Notes under the pieces: generated by a model
The model's input: the letters and a program-made list of their open reading frames with translations, nothing else
Told to the model about the DNA's origin: nothing
Databases searched by the model: none
In this document: positions 63,922 to 64,000 of the stretch, one piece after another
Numbering within the stretch: the first letter of the stretch is position 1
Layout: each line of letters opens with the position of its first letter
Source: Zoogloea sp.
GTDB lineage: Bacteria; Pseudomonadota; Gammaproteobacteria; Burkholderiales; Rhodocyclaceae
Reading direction: 5' to 3'
Length of the DNA: 64,000 bases
Assembly: GCF_017302315.1 (NCBI RefSeq)
Contig: NZ_JAFLDT010000008.1
Coordinates: 33,419-97,418 of the forward strand
Position numbers and translations under genes: made by a program

Positions 63922-64000
63922 CGGGCTTTCCGTTGCGTGGCGTTACATCGGCCGGGAATTCGCCCCGGCGGGCGACCTTCTTCTTTGCTTCGCCAAAGAA
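63922..64000. repeat. probable dispersed intergenic repeat, truncated by the window end
   Basis: The segment would read, in one frame, GREFAPAGDLLLCFAKE. That phrase recurs in many spurious short proteins of beta- and gammaproteobacteria (from memory, not a search). The core TTCTTTGCTTCGCCAAAGAA is itself an inverted repeat. It runs off the right edge. Confidence 0.5.

Overview
This window looks like core chromosome of a GC-rich betaproteobacterium, most likely of the Rhodocyclales (inference). The grounds are the tmRNA on the minus strand with tag peptide ANDERFALAA, the gene order gyrA-serC-pheA-hisC-tyrA-aroA/cmk-rpsA-ihfB-lapA-lapB, the order thrS-infC-rpmI-rplT-pheS-pheT-ihfA-merR, and the grouping of gph, ubiG, ompA and a TRZ/ATZ hydrolase. 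I see no prophage, insertion sequence, CRISPR array or integrative element. A probable dispersed repeat begins at the right edge.

Layout. 1-3473 (minus): start of an unknown gene, a UvrD-type helicase and the ammonium channel gene amtB. amtB has a sigma-54 promoter and two NtrC-like enhancer sites. 3825-6284 (plus): a type IV pilin with its own sigma-54 promoter, ampD and a membrane-anchored lytic transglycosylase. 6572-14738 (plus): dedA, purN, a DUF3108 protein, an RsmB-like rRNA methyltransferase, a secreted PLD-like nuclease, a MscS channel, a delta-9-type desaturase, rluE and a DUF192 protein. 14807-19638 (minus): tmRNA, gph, ubiG and two OmpA-family lipoprotein-like or envelope genes flanking an amidohydrolase (mtaD-like). 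19853-32331 (plus): gyrA, then the aromatic amino acid, serine and histidine supraoperon with a fused aroA-cmk, running into rpsA, ihfB and lapAB. 32667-34369: cysM and a PolB-like exonuclease. 34422-41978: tRNA-Val(GAC), the thrS-infC-rpmI-rplT-pheST-ihfA translation cluster and a MerR regulator. 42064-49545: an orphan Anbu proteasome-like peptidase, rsgA, an M48 peptidase, orn, a degenerate DnaQ-like protein coupled to a cNMP/CBS/DUF294 protein, an esterase and a MaoC-like protein. 49616-55112: a binding protein with a hybrid histidine kinase, divergent selD and selU, and an Hpt protein. 55141-57519: a PhoH/PIN ATPase, a PrxQ peroxiredoxin and a Mth938-like protein. 57649-63718: alaA, hom, a DUF2249 protein with an unknown membrane protein, and thrC.

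How the genes work together. Most are housekeeping: amino acid synthesis, translation, and cell envelope recycling and export. Nitrogen control is visible at amtB, where the sigma-54 core and paired enhancer sites are well placed. Selenouridine tRNA modification is represented by selD plus selU. I found no clearly new defence or mobile system. The better leads are molecular oddities inside known families: an EPSP synthase with changes at both positions that matter for glyphosate binding, GyrA with Gln at position 83, a DEDDh exonuclease-like protein that has lost its acidic residues, terminator-like hairpins directly upstream of thrS and pheS with a mini-ORF before the first, and a strong palindrome between the two sigma-54 promoters.
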